Positions 1-11,160 are shown, numbered from the stretch's first letter. The stretch is 64,000 nucleotides of DNA from Diphasiastrum complanatum (GCA_029204225.1 CM055104.1:21049761-21113760); one strand, 5' to 3'. Translations and numbers: made by a program. Notes: generated by a model not told the origin, from the letters alone.

Positions 1-606
1 AACAACACACTCCTAGTAGTAGGGCGACCTCAGAGGAAGACGATAGGCCTGTCAGAGGATTGTGATTAGGAAGCCAAGATTAGATTTGTGAGAAAAACCC
101 TGGTCTGGGGTTTGGAAGCACAAAATCAAAACTTTCTCTCTATTGTGAACTCTTTTTGGATCTGTAAGAGGCTAAACCAGGGCGCCCTAGCACTGGTAGG
201 AGGATGTCAGAAGGCCGTTGACAGCCGCGTGACCTGGAGGTAGCTAGATTGCAATTTACAAGTTTAAAAAAACCCTCAAACAACAACTTCAAGCAGGGAG
301 GAGGAAAAGTGATCTCGCGGGTCTGCTTGCGCACAAAAGAGGAGTCCTCTCTTAGTGCATTAAGGGGTTCAATGGCTTAAGGAGTGCGGTTGGGCACACC
401 AGATCATGGACAGTCGTCGGATCTCAAGCTATATAGATCAACGATAGCAATTGCACGTCAGGTGGGCCGTTGGATTGGAAGAACCCATTGGATTGAGGTG
501 AAAGGGATTTTGAAAGGACCTGAAGGCCATTGAAGGAAGATTGGCCATTCAACTTCAATAGAAATTTTCAAGTTGAAATTGGAGTTGGGTCCCAAGTTTA
601 TGAAAG
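1..606. other. No confident gene; left flank of a decayed copia
   Basis: I see no convincing coding region. The last 80 bases or so are probably the decayed end of a gag gene, because a zinc knuckle of a copia element starts at 607. In that frame a TGA lies at 601-603, just before the knuckle, so the upstream gag is out of frame or lost. No LTR or primer binding site is visible here. Confidence 0.4.
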
Positions 607-2737
607 TGCTTCCATTGTGGTAAAAAGGGCCATTGGAAGAGTGAATGTCGCAAATTCCTGGCGGAACAAGGCAAGGGAAAACCAAGGCAAGCAGGTAACC
701 TTGTCGATGAGGGTGAGATTGAAGACTCTAGCATCTTCATATCTGCATTGTCATCTAGTCAAGATGATCAAGCGTGGTATATTGACTCGGGAGCCACAAG
801 ACACATGACAAGTAACAAGAATTGGTTCAGTAGCTTGAAAGTGTTGGATAATGGAACGTCTGTTACACAAGCAAATGGTGATGTGTGGAAGATCAAGGGG
901 ATGGGCACCGTTTTAATTCAACTACCTGATGGCAAAATCAGGATGATCAGGGAGGTACTTTACGTACCAGATTTGAAGAGAAATCTACTTTCTGTTGGAG
1001 TCATTATTGATCAAAAGTTGAAAGTAGAATTTGTCCATGATCGTTGCTTTGTGAAGGATGTGAACCAAAAGTTCAAAGTCATTGCGGATGGTATAAGAGA
1101 GCCCAACACTTAATTGTACAGGTTGAATGCTACAATCAAAGGGAAACATGGACTCGTATCGTCCATTTCATCGCAAATTGAGTTGTGGCTTAAGAGGCTT
1201 GGTCACTTGAACTTAGAAAGCCTCAGTTTGATGAGAAAATTGGATATGGTAACACGATTGTCTACCATAGAAGACCACTTGAAATTGATGTGCGAATCAT
1301 TTTATATGGGAAGCAACATCAAGAGAAGTGCAATAAAGGTGGTGTTGCAAGGGCAAAGAACATCCTGGATTTGATCCACACATATTTATGCGGGCCTATG
1401 AGGACTATGTCCTTAGGTAAAGCCTTCTATTTCATGACCTTTATTGATGATATGTCACGTAAGATGTGGATCTACTTCTTGAAGAAGAAATCGGATGCAT
1501 TTGACAATTTCAAGAGCTTCAAAGCATTGGTAAAAAATCAGACAGGTAGGAAGATCAAAGTCCTAAGATCAGATAGTGGCGGTGAGTACAAGTCTAATGA
1601 CTTCAATGATCTTTGTGATCAATGTGGGATCAAAAGACAATTTATGCGAGCTCATACTCCTACTCTCAATGGTGTAGCTGAGTGCAAGAATTGTACAATT
1701 GTGAAAAGTGCCAGATCTATGCTAGCTGAGATGAAACTACCAAAAGATTTTTGGTCAGAAGCATGCAGTATGGCAGTCTATCATCAAAATAGAAGTCCTA
1801 CCATTGCCATACCAAAGATAACACCTGAGGAGGCATTCACGAAGAAGAAGCCAAAGGTGAACCACTTGCGAATCTTTGGATGTAAGGCCTTTGTACACAT
1901 TCCTAAGGATGAGAGACGTAAACTTGATGTAAAAGCTATCAAGTGTATATTCCTAGGATATGATGACTGTGTGAAGGGCTATAAATGTTTTGATCCAATG
2001 GAAAACCATGTAAGCCGTGATGTTATCTTTGATGAATCCAAGATGTATGAAGACGAGGATGCTGAGAAGATAGACACATCTAGTGGAAAAGATGGTATAG
2101 TGAGGATACCTCCTAATGATGATCCATTTATTGACTTTCCAAGTGATGAACATGAGGATACATCTCAAGATACTACTACTCAACCTCTAGAGACAGGTTG
2201 GAGAGGTAGAGACAAATCTTTTGGTGCAAGAAGAATTGAAGTTGCAGGTGACAAATGCAAGGAGAAGGATGTACCCTGGGATACATTTTCACCGGGAAGC
2301 CGATCACCTGACAGGAAGCTCCCTAAGTGGTTTGAGAGATTGTTGGAGAGCCGCAAAATGGATGACTTTCCAAGATCATCTAGCCAGGGAGAGCTATGAA
2401 AATCAACAAGAGAAAAGACACAAACTGAAATGTATGAAGCAAATTATGCTCTCTTATCTAGCATTATTCAAAGCAAAGAACCTTTGACTTATGGTGAAGC
2501 AAAGGATGATGGCATTTGGGTCAAGGCCATGGGAGAGGAGATGGAGTCAATTGCTAAGCATAGCACATGGGACTTAGTAGAACCACCAATTGGCAAGAAA
2601 CCCATTGGTTGCAAATGGGTATACAGGACTAAGTACCATGTAGATGGAAGTATAGCAAATCACAAGGCAAGATTATTGATCAAAGGGTATGCACAAAGTA
2701 AAGGCATCAACTATGAGGAGACCTTTGCGCTAGTATG
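607..2737 (+). pseudogene. Decayed Ty1/copia gag-pol fragment (zinc knuckle to start of RT)
   Basis: A broken polyprotein of a Ty1/copia retrotransposon. In order: a CX2CX4HX4C zinc knuckle (607-648, begins CFHCGKKGHW); a protease with WYIDSGATRHMT (about 775-810); a GAG-pre-integrase region with WLKRLGHLNLES; an integrase core with FIDDMS, LRSDSGGEYKS and a changed third motif (NGVAECKN, where families have NGVAERKN); then the first part of reverse transcriptase (KPIGCKWVYRTK ... INYEETFA). Homology stops at about 2737, before the YVDD catalytic motif. Breaks: a stop at 1111-1113, a frame change near 1310 and a stop at 2397-2399. No flanking LTR, PBS or PPT was found, so this is a truncated, non-functional copy. 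Confidence 0.9.
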
Positions 2738-3595
2738 TAAGTGGAATACTCATGCAACCATCTTGGTAGGGAAGTGTCCAAAAATGGACTACAAATGCTC
2801 AAGCATTGCTTTGTTTGAAAGAAAAATAATTGTGGTGTGAAATTCTTTTTCCACATTGGTGTGCCTATCGTGACACAATATGTTATACCAAACATTGAAG
2901 GGTGAAGAAATACTTGATGCATGAATTTGCCAAGACAGATAGAAAACATAACGACATGTCTTAGATGTTAGTTTTGGCACCCATGTTGAGGATATAGTCA
3001 ATGTTGAAGCCAAAAAAATTACATCAATTGTAGACGAAGTAAAGGCCAACGAGTCAATGGATGAAAGTTGCAAAACCATATATAGGAGTTAGGCCACAAC
3101 TTATGCTAGACCCTATAGAGACAATCATACCTCCCAGGATGACCTTTGCTATGTCAAAATTTTGACAACTAAGCATGAAGATGTTGAGTATCATCATGTA
3201 CTATAATTTGAAAGGGCTTGCATTGTGAATAAAATTACACAAAAAATATATCAAACGCTATGTTTTAGCACCACCTTAAAGAGATTGAAATAGACAAGTA
3301 TTACAACTAGACCCATATTCAAAAGGCTATTTTGGATGAGTTTATGATGACAAGGACTAATATATTTTACTACATGCATTTACCTCTTCACAATAGGGCT
3401 CCATATAGATGGTTAAACAAAATGTCTAGAGAATTAATATTTCTATGAGACAATTTGGTCCTAAAAAATAGCCCCAAGAAGAATGACTATTACTTTTGTT
3501 TTTGAGATGTCTAAAACAAACACCAAGACCCCAACATTTTATGCATTTGAAGGATGCTATTGCTAGGTGTTACGAGCTCGTAACTAGAGCCGAAC
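2738..3595. other. No recognised gene; weak decayed coding stretch
   Basis: Nothing recognisable. A plus-strand frame of about 85 codons (roughly 2955-3210, one stop) has acidic, coding-like composition, but it resembles no family I know. A perfect 16-bp palindrome, GTTACGAGCTCGTAAC, lies at 3569-3584 just outside the left limit of the repeated unit that follows. Confidence 0.3.
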
Positions 3596-3669
3596 CCTAG
3601 AGAACACAGATAGGGCCCCCAGTTGGGTCTCGACATGCAAAATGTTATTAAGAAAGACAGAGTTTACCT

Positions 3670-4385
3670 TCAAACTGACGATTTGCCAGTCCACGAAATG
3701 GGGAACATCTGTAGGAATATATTTACTTAGATATGGAAGGTATATATCTACATCCTTATGTGTATTTCTTGCCAAATTCATCTTGACACAAAAACTTTTA
3801 ATAATATTATCTACAGATCTCTTAATAGAGATCAGGTTTAAACTCCAGTGGTCATTGCAAAATAAGATTGAAATTTCTTTAGCTGCAATTCTGAGAACTA
3901 TTTCCATTGACAATGCCAATGTTAATGCATAAAACAACAAGAAGCATTTAATATATCTTACTTCGTATGATAAGGGATGAGCAGGTACTTTGTTGCTGGT
4001 GTGAATCCACTTGTCAGACACTGTGACAATGTGTCATTATTCTCCTTGAAGGCCTGAAGCAAAAAGTTACTCAACACCAGCAACTCATTGGATGAATCTC
4101 TTGCAATGTCATATTGTAAGAGTGTAATCCCGGACTCTATCACAGGATCACTGATAGAAGCTCGTCTGTCTTTGAGATCCAAGCAATCTAGAACTCTAAA
4201 ATTAATACTAAAATCAAGTTCATCTAGTCTAAAACAAAAAGGAGTACCAATTGTATCTATAGCATCAGATATGTCTTTCTCAAATTTAAGATAATCATCC
4301 GAATCTATATATGTATAAAAAATTGGAGGACGAGGAGGCGGTGGATATGTAGTATCTACAGGAAGGTGAAGAATGTCTGACTAAG
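3670..4385 (-). pseudogene. UTE ORF-a, unknown protein, at least two exons
   Basis: Not a family I recognise. The first visible exon runs from about 4385 (after a splice-acceptor-like ...GTCTTAG) to about 3960 and ends at a GTAAGA donor. It is open throughout and contains a proline run (YPPPPRPP), an acidic stretch and LLQYDIARDSSNELLVLSNF. A second exon follows at about 3870-3670 (DHWSLNLISIKRSVDN ... HFVDWQIVSLK) and ends at a GTAAAC donor. The partial copy at 26.2-26.9 kb keeps the same motif (LLQIDIARDSSQEILVLSNF) with similar intron positions, so this is real ancestral coding sequence. Its second-exon acceptor reads CAG in that copy but CAA here, suggesting decay. More exons must lie downstream. 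Function unknown. Confidence 0.5.
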
Positions 4386-5125
4386 ACTTTATCAAATATA
4401 GTTGAGGATGGACGAGGCAGACTATCCAATGAAGAATTCACGGCATTTCAATCCCAGATGGGCTTCCCTCGTCCATCATTAATGCATTTCACTGATGATT
4501 CCACTTCAGTTCGTGGTCATTATATTGATCATCCTGATCTGGTTGCTGTTGATGATAAAGAATGTGTAAGTGTTTAAACTTCCTTGCATTAGAATGTTTT
4601 TAATCACTAAATGTGTTTTTGCTAACATGTTTTCTATTGCAGGATGCTCTCATAATAGATGATTTTGCTGCGAGACGAGGTGGTTTCAGACAACACGCAT
4701 CCTCATTCCAGAGGGATAATGGACTGGGCCACTATCTTAGGCATTTCTTGAAGAATGAGATCTGTATTGCTCATTCCAAGCTGAGCCCAGTCGGGGAGAG
4801 TCTTATAATGGCAGTTAAAGCTTTATCATTTTACTTAGGAGGACATAAATTTGTTAAGACAAATAAGATCATTTTTGTCAAAAGATCTTATGTTTTGAAC
4901 ATTTTAGGCATTACTGATGGGAATGTTCCTTTAAGGAGCTCCCATTATTCATTGTATTCCACTTATATTGAGCTTAGTGGAAATAAGGATAATGCACATC
5001 TATTAGATGCATACGCTAGCAGAGAATTTCTTCATGACAATACTGCCATAGAATCTGACACAAGATCTGATGTTCTTCATGATAATACTACCATAGAATC
5101 TGACACAAGATCTGATGATAAATAG
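4353..5125 (+). CDS. UTE ORF-b, unknown protein, two exons
   Basis: Unknown family. An upstream exon (open from 4353; a possible acceptor AG at 4360-4361) ends at 4565 before GTAAGT. The intron is 4566-4642, ending TTGCAG, in phase 0. The second exon is 4643-5125 and ends in TAG. Visible features: FTAFQSQMGFPRPS in exon 1; IIDDFAARRGGFRQHASSFQ, a hydrophobic segment near ESLIMAVKALSFYLGG, and SSHYSLYSTYIEL in exon 2. The C-terminus carries a 15-residue tandem repeat. The copy at 33.69-34.12 kb is clearly homologous (VKALSYYLGGHKFVKTNK) but has stops in its first half. No signal peptide is evident. The true start is not known, and its first exon slightly overlaps the ORF-a exon on the other strand, so one of those borders may be wrong. 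Confidence 0.5.
5026..5115 (+). repeat. 45-bp tandem duplication inside ORF-b
   Basis: Two near-identical 45-base units (5026-5070 and 5071-5115) encode FLHDNTAIESDTRSD followed by VLHDNTTIESDTRSD. The other UTE copy (near 34050-34115) has a single unit, FLHNNTAIEVDTKAD, so the duplication arose in this copy. It keeps the reading frame. Confidence 0.85.
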
Positions 5126-5776
5126 TTGACACTTTGTATTTTGGTATAATACAATCAATACATTTACATTGAGTATTTCTTCTCTCTTGTTCAATGAATT
5201 TGCAAAGCAATTTTGAACATGTCATTATTTGATGACAATGATGATCTTCTACTCATCAATCATCTAACTTTCTCTTCCTGTATGAACTTGCATGCTTTTC
5301 TAAACTTGTTGTATTGTGTGGACTTTGTTATATGTCGAATTTGAACTCTTCGGTAGAACCACTAAAACCATTGACAAACGTAGTCTCGTTTTTCATTGGT
5401 TCCTCCATGTTGTGTATTTTGATGAAATGTTGCTCGTGCTTGCCAATGTGACTTTTCCATCCCTTGTGATGACCATATACTCAAGCTTCCATATGTATTT
5501 GCAAAAAATGTTGTATGATCTCTTAGTATGTGCTGCATATGTCAAAATCATAATGTTAGTCTTATGTTTGGATCTAAATATATATGAAAATTTGAAAGTA
5601 TTTTGAAAATTTTATACTAACCATGTAATGAGTGATGTGATCTTCTCCCCATGCTTTTAATACTGCATTAACAAACTCGACACAAGTCCTTTGGACAGCT
5701 TTTTTATCAATATGAGAGTATTTTTCTTTTCTTAAAATAGCAATCATACCATCAAGCTTTTTCCATAGATCAACTT
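5126..5776. other. Spacer between convergent UTE ORF-b and ORF-c
   Basis: AT-rich DNA between the stop of ORF-b and the stop of ORF-c. It is probably the shared 3' region of two convergent genes. The part up to about 5520 is conserved in the 33.7-35.5 kb copy, where an internal deletion then joins it to the equivalent of 7340. No further ORF is credible here. Confidence 0.35.
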
Positions 5777-7782
5777 TTAGTACTCTGGTTTTGCCGTCTT
5801 TCTCGAAGTCTTGAGTGGTAGCAATAATATCTGTCCAGATTGAGTGTTGAATATTAGAAGCCTTACAGTATGATTTGATAGGAAACGACGTGCTTTTGCT
5901 CCTCCTATGCTTGGCTTAGTTGGCATGTTCCCATTCTTTCCTGAAAGCTTTTCATCATTTTGAATTTTGACATGTCCTTTATGGAGTCCTGCTTTTGATA
6001 AAACATTTTCTAATCGAGAGATAGCTTCCTTTGCTAATGATGCTGGCATAGTATTCCAAGCAAAAACTATATGAAGATAAATGATCTTTTCTATTAATCT
6101 AACTTCTGCATGAAGAGTGCAAACATGCACATTTTTTAAGGGGATAGGCAGCACAGGCTTCCAGTTTGGATCTGCATATTCTCTAGTAATTCCTATACTC
6201 CTAGTTACATCTTTTGCCATTTTCATGTAGTACAAACAAGGGTGTTTTGATGTAGCACCGTGAGAGACATTATACATACATTTCAATGTTTTCAAATCAC
6301 CTGGTAAGTGCCATTCAACATTGAAGTCTCCAACTCCTGGAACATTGAGAAGTCCTCCATCCATATGGTCCTTGATGATCCTAGGATAAGATGTCCTTGA
6401 GAATATCCATGATAATATATCATGATCCTCTTTCAAAACCTGTCCAAAGAATCAATCAGACTTAGTTTACAATGTATTAATACTAATCAATGAATGTAAT
6501 GTAATAATGAGGCTAGTTACCTGAAACGCTGCCAACCACCATATATCATTTTTTGACTGGACACTGAATCTAAAATCTTCTTGGTTCTCTGTTTGTGATA
6601 GAGCACCATTCATGAGAGTTATACTAACCCTCTCCATCTTCTGCCCTTTCACAATTTCTGACTCATCTAACTTAAGTACTATGATTATTTTGCCATTCAC
6701 CTTTTCATAGGTTATATCATAGAATGTGATGATGTATCTCAGCAAGTAATTTAGATCAACAAATAAACTGTTTGATGAACTATAGAATATCGATCTTCCA
6801 TCAGTTTCATACACCTCCTCAATATGAAATGGTATTCCAGTGATCTTATGCATACCTATATTTAATGTATCCCTCTCTTTCTTCAAGTGATATGTTCTAG
6901 GAATTGGGACTTTTCTAATTTGAACTTGCTTAAAATCTTCTCTAATTAGTTTAAATATTGTTGCATATGCTTCCCTGCTAATACCTGCAAAATCACAAGC
7001 ACCTTGAACTATAGTCTTATCTAAAAAAATTTGAATGTCCACCAACAAAGACTCTGCTATTTTACACTTTACATTTGAAATCCTATTTTTCATCATGATA
7101 CGCTCAGTGGATTTGCAAGTCAATATTGTGCCCAATGACATTCCTAGTGAAGCATTGTCTTTAATATTCCGAGGGGCTACTAATGTAGATCTGCAACTTT
7201 GTTTGAATATCCTTGCAACTTTGTCGCTTTTGCTTCTTACTTTCAGCCTTCTTCTTTGCCAAATCCACATCCTTCAATAATTGTAAGCTCTCAATACAAA
7301 TAGACTGTAAGACTATTTGCATTTGCTTTAGTTCTGATTTGATATTGATTGTTATCTTCTGTAATGATTCATTATATTTTTTAAGTTGTTCATTTTTTTC
7401 TAATGTCTTTTGGAGATGACAATCTCTATTCTGACAATAAGAGGATATACGAATTAACTCACCTTCTAAAAAGTGAACTTTATTCATATAAATTTGTTTT
7501 CCATGGTTCTGCAATCTTTCAAAATATCCTAGTAATCCACTATGCCCATTGCATATCCATGTAGCTAAATGAGTTATTGAAGAGAATGTGGGATGTGTCA
7601 AAGTGCTTGGATCTTGTGGATATAATGTTCCATCTATCCACAAATCCAAGTTTTTTTTTTCCTTCTGCCTTGTAACGAGAACGATCCTCAACAGATATTT
7701 GAATTCCTTTGCCTCCTCCTCTCTGCAAAGGTGCCAAAACAATAGGGATATCCACATGTAGATGATACAATGTCATCATCAA
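5777..7782 (-). pseudogene. UTE ORF-c, large unknown protein; possible transposase
   Basis: The largest UTE gene. From the N-terminus: a module with LHVDIPIVLAPLQ and, in a shifted frame, LDLWIDGTLYPQDP and CNGHSGLLGYFERL; a lysine-rich coiled coil (LEKNEQLKKYNESLQK...); a central domain (KIAESLLVDIQIFLDK ... LKLDESEIVKGQ); an intron at 6440-6520 (GTAACT...GACAG); and a C-terminal exon (6439-5777) with GDLKTLKCMYNVSHGATSKH, PCLYYM and VCTLHAEVRLIEKIIYLHI. The alternation of conserved D and E residues with a Cys/His patch recalls DDE-type transposases, but I cannot name a family. Breaks: a frame change at the A10 run (7651-7660), also present at the same place in the 33.7-kb copy, and another near 7165-7260 that may be a missed intron. 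Convergent with ORF-b. Confidence 0.5.
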
Positions 7783-8602
7783 AAAAATAATAGAGTAATC
7801 AGTTGCATCAAAGTACTATGACCAGATTCTATGAAGCAAAACAAATAACTCATCTTGATTATATTATATACTATGTACGATCAATCCAATCTCCATGCTT
7901 GTATGCTTGATTCAAATTTGGAAATGCCGCTCATTTTTCATTCAATAAGTAGTTGGCGCTCATATTTCCATTCTCATGGAAGGAATGCACATGTAAACAT
8001 TTTGCAATTTTCCTGATTCGAATTTGGGTATGGCAGTCATATTCTAGATTCAGTGAAAATACTGTCCTTTTCATAACCAATGGAGGGAATATTTTTGAAT
8101 TTAGTCAACTGTTAATAGTTCTTAACTGTGACTATAGACGCTGTAGTTAGATCATTGGGAGTTTGGGAGGCCTTGGGAGTGGTGTGGGCAAGCAAATAAA
8201 CAATATTGTTTTTTTTATTTTGATATTTTTCTATATCCTACATGGCATTCCGTAAAGGGTCTTTTTGATATTGAGAACTCCTCTAATGTGTATCACATTT
8301 GCATTCGAGTAAGTTTGAACCTTATTCAAAATAGTCTCTGCAATTTTTTTTTCATTTTTTCAAACTGAGCATTTTTTTATCATTGCCTTTGTTGACTTTC
8401 TCGGTAAAACATGACTTAGAGATTCTCTAATGCATGAACGATTTGTTAAATAGTCCTTTGCCACCAAACATGATCTGCAACAAACATATAATTAAATATC
8501 TTGTTCAAATATTGTTTAATAGATTAATAATGCATGTTATCAAATGCAAATCAAACTGAAATGACAAATACAAATCAAATAAACAATTTATAAGAATACA
8601 TA
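7783..8602. other. AT-rich spacer of UTE copy A
   Basis: No confident gene. The stretch from about 7860 to 8290 is conserved in the copy at 34.9-35.46 kb, including a duplicated phrase around GGAGGGAATATTTTTGAATT and a T-rich tract. It may be an intergenic or promoter region upstream of ORF-c. The remaining part has short minus-strand frames only. Confidence 0.3.
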
Positions 8603-9230
8603 CTTAAATGCTCGAATCTTTTTTTTTATCGCCACTGTATGTGTGGATAAGTCATCAATATTCTTCATCGGTACTCTCTTTCTTTTCCTTTTCATCATTG
8701 TCTTTTTTAAAACTTGTATATCAACAACAGATTTTAGACTATCACATCGCAACTTCTCCATGGATTCTAACATATCTTGGTTTGAGCCTCAAAGACTAGT
8801 GACTGTAACATTAAACCCTGATATAACATGCTTGAGTGCATTGTTTTCAACACTAGTGTGTTGCACATAATTTGTCGATTTGCACATTGCAATTGTTGAT
8901 TAGCAAACTATAATTGCTGATATAGACAAGATATGCTATGCATTCCAATATCATGCAATCTTTGACAATATCCAAGTAATCCGCTATTTCCTTCACATAC
9001 AAATCTGAGAAGATGAGTTACGGACTTGAAATCTGGACACAAATTGGTAGTTGGATCTCTAGGATAAATTGATCCATCCGCCCACAAATATGTATTATTA
9101 TGATTATTATTCTTAATTCTCTAACTATTCCAGCAGCATTCTCTACAGCTTTCAAATTTTTCTTAATAATTGGAGTGCATTCCATAGGAAGTGCAACATG
9201 CAAACATTGTCCTTGTTGATAGCTACAATA
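8603..9230 (-). pseudogene. UTE ORF-d, diverged paralogue of the ORF-c N-terminus
   Basis: Two minus-strand pieces. The first (about 9230-8945) encodes LHVALPMECTPIIKK and, after a frame change, TYLWADGSIYPRDP and CEGNSGLLGYCQRLHDIG. These align with the N-terminal module of ORF-c (LDLWIDGTLYPQDP, CNGHSGLLGYFERL). The second (8773-8603) encodes a basic segment with KKTMMKRKRKR, a possible nuclear localisation signal, and ends at a GTATGT splice-donor-like site. The piece between has stops. This is a tandem duplicate of the ORF-c start, or the first exons of a second related gene. Function unknown. Confidence 0.5.
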
Positions 9231-9485
9231 CGTAAGTGCTTCAAACTGAATAGATCTAGCGCACCTTACTTTTGTAATGTCTATGTCATGCTGAAAAATC
9301 GTCCTGCCTTATATTTTACTGTGAGCATACAAAGATTTCAAACGTGCTCATTGTACTCCTGCTTTAGTTTTTGCAATGAGCGCACCAAGAGTTACCACAA
9401 CACTCTTAAAGATCTAGCCCCAAATTTTGAAACGAGCATGCAGAGAAGTTATTACATCTCAGGCTTAACTGACTAATGTATGAAG

Positions 9486-10539
9486 TTAACCATAGTAGTT
9501 AAACGTCAAGCAAGGATGGAAACTTGACCTGAAATTACCGGTTTGCATTCTCTCTCTACGTAGTTTCTTTCTAAAGTGAAATTTCTTAAAGGGCCCATTT
9601 TGAGCCCATATTTTCTCTAATGAAAAAGTATTCAAGAATAGTAGACTCTCCAATGCTCTCCAACCTTGCAAGAAGCACACTTGAATGGAAAATTTGCATG
9701 CAATTTGATGACTTGGCCTTTGTCTTTGAGGACCTTCTTGGAACTCTCATGTTTTGAGGCTGATCCTCAATATCTTCCTCTCTTTGGTGCTCCTCCTCAA
9801 TGCTAGCAAGATTACACTTTGACAAGATCTCCACTTGAGTGATCTCCTCCTTTGCCAAGTTCACATTCTCAAAAGCAATATTAGCCTCCAATTTAAACAA
9901 TCCTCCATGTTTAAATCCTTTTTCAATGCAAACATCATTCTTCATATCTACAGAACAATGCTCAAGAAAATTGGTTTTGATTTGAACCTAGAAACTCACG
10001 AAGGTCACTCTCTACTTGATTGTCTCAAATTTTGACTACTAGCCCTCTCAATGGACTTCTAGCCATAGTTCTAACACTCCCTCACAAGAATGAAATGTAG
10101 ATGAGATGAGACTATATCAAGCAACTATCAAATGAAGTCAATTTTAACTATTTTTGGACAAAAAATGGTTAAAATATTGCTCCTTATTCTTGATGGTTTT
10201 TCAAGACCTGTAAAACACATTTAAAGGGCTTGAACCCAGTCTCAATTGATTAGAGACAGAAAGTCAAACCCAATAAATGGCATGCAAACATTGATGCTTT
10301 CTCCTAGATCTAGCATAAAAAAACTCATCAAGATCAACCACTTTTAATTTTTATGAATCTTAGCAAAATGGAAATTATTTCACCTGTGAAAAGTACAAAA
10401 TTAGACCCTGATCAAGTTTTATCCACAAATTACCATCCAATCATCCAATTTCTACTTGGCCCTCCAATACTAGCTTTTTAGATCAAAACTTGCTATTTTG
10501 GGATTGTACACAACATTAATGATTAACTCTTGTACCTCA
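9486..10539 (-). other. Internal remnant of a minus-strand LTR element
   Basis: Placed here because a primer binding site and LTR start lie immediately to the right (10540-10551). One minus-strand frame (9945-9586) of 119 codons has an acidic linker-like composition (EEEHQREEDIEDQPQNMRVP), similar in style to the spacer between integrase and RT of copia elements, but no catalytic motif is present. The rest has no coding signal. The assignment is inference. Confidence 0.3.
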
Positions 10540-10550
10540 CTCTGATACCA
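10540..10550 (-). other. Primer binding site, initiator tRNA-Met type
   Basis: The minus strand reads TGGTATCAGAG, matching the 3' end of plant initiator tRNA-Met as used by most copia elements. It abuts the LTR start TGTGAAAG at 10551. Confidence 0.7.
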
Positions 10551-11160
10551 TGTGAAAGTACAATACTTTGGACCTTGAATGAGTGCATTTAATGCCTCAC
10601 AAGAGTGATTGAGTGATTGATTGATCATAAAAACAATGCAAACTAGACACTAGATTTTGAGATCTAGATCAACAAATTAGCATCTATCAATCCCTTTAAT
10701 CATTAATCAAACACAAATTACAGCCCACACACTTGTGGAACAGTACATAGTACAACATGTAGACTGAAAACAAAGTACAAATGACTTTGATCTTGCTTGG
10801 ATCCAGAAAACAACAAGTACATAAAGTATAAACTTGAGTCTTGCCAATGAGCTCTCAAAAATAATCTAAGCGTTCACTACGGAGGGCTGGATACATAGAA
10901 AATCCTCTTCCTCTCTAAAGTTAGGTGAATTTCCAGCATGTAATAAGGAAGTTCATTTGGCTTTCTAGCCCTAATATTCCATTCTAGCCTCATTCCTAGA
11001 GTCATGCCAAGTAGGTGGCTAGTAGGTCAATTTGTAACTCTTTAAATATAGGATTTAGGTCCTATAAAGTAAGAATCACTACCAAATTCACTTGACCCAC
11101 TTTTTAGACTTTGATCTAACCTACACTAGGATAGGTTTCCCACATGGTTCCATGGCCTCA
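10551..11160 (-). repeat. Candidate 5' LTR of a minus-strand element (right end approximate)
   Basis: Starts TGTGAAAG directly next to the PBS, the same terminus as the LTRs of E1 and E2, so it is probably a copia LTR of the same broad group. No partner LTR is present in the window, so its right end (near CTCACA at about 11160) and any TSD cannot be fixed. Confidence 0.5.

Larger units (their letters stand above)
3600..9240. mobile_element. UTE copy A: repeated multi-gene unit of unknown type
   Basis: A repeat whose parts recur at 26235-26886 (matching 3.64-4.13 kb here) and at 33690-35470 (matching about 4.65-5.52 and 7.34-8.29 kb). It carries at least three ORFs conserved between copies: ORF-a (minus, 4385-3670), ORF-b (plus, 4353-5125) and ORF-c (minus, 7782-5777), plus ORF-d (minus, 9230-8603), a diverged relative of the ORF-c start. 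Several ORFs contain GT...AG introns, which argues against a simple reverse-transcribed element. I see no LTR, PBS, PPT or clear terminal inverted repeat, and both ends are approximate. ORF-c could be a transposase of a cut-and-paste DNA transposon (inference). A duplicated host gene cluster or an integrated viral relic are alternatives. Confidence 0.55.
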
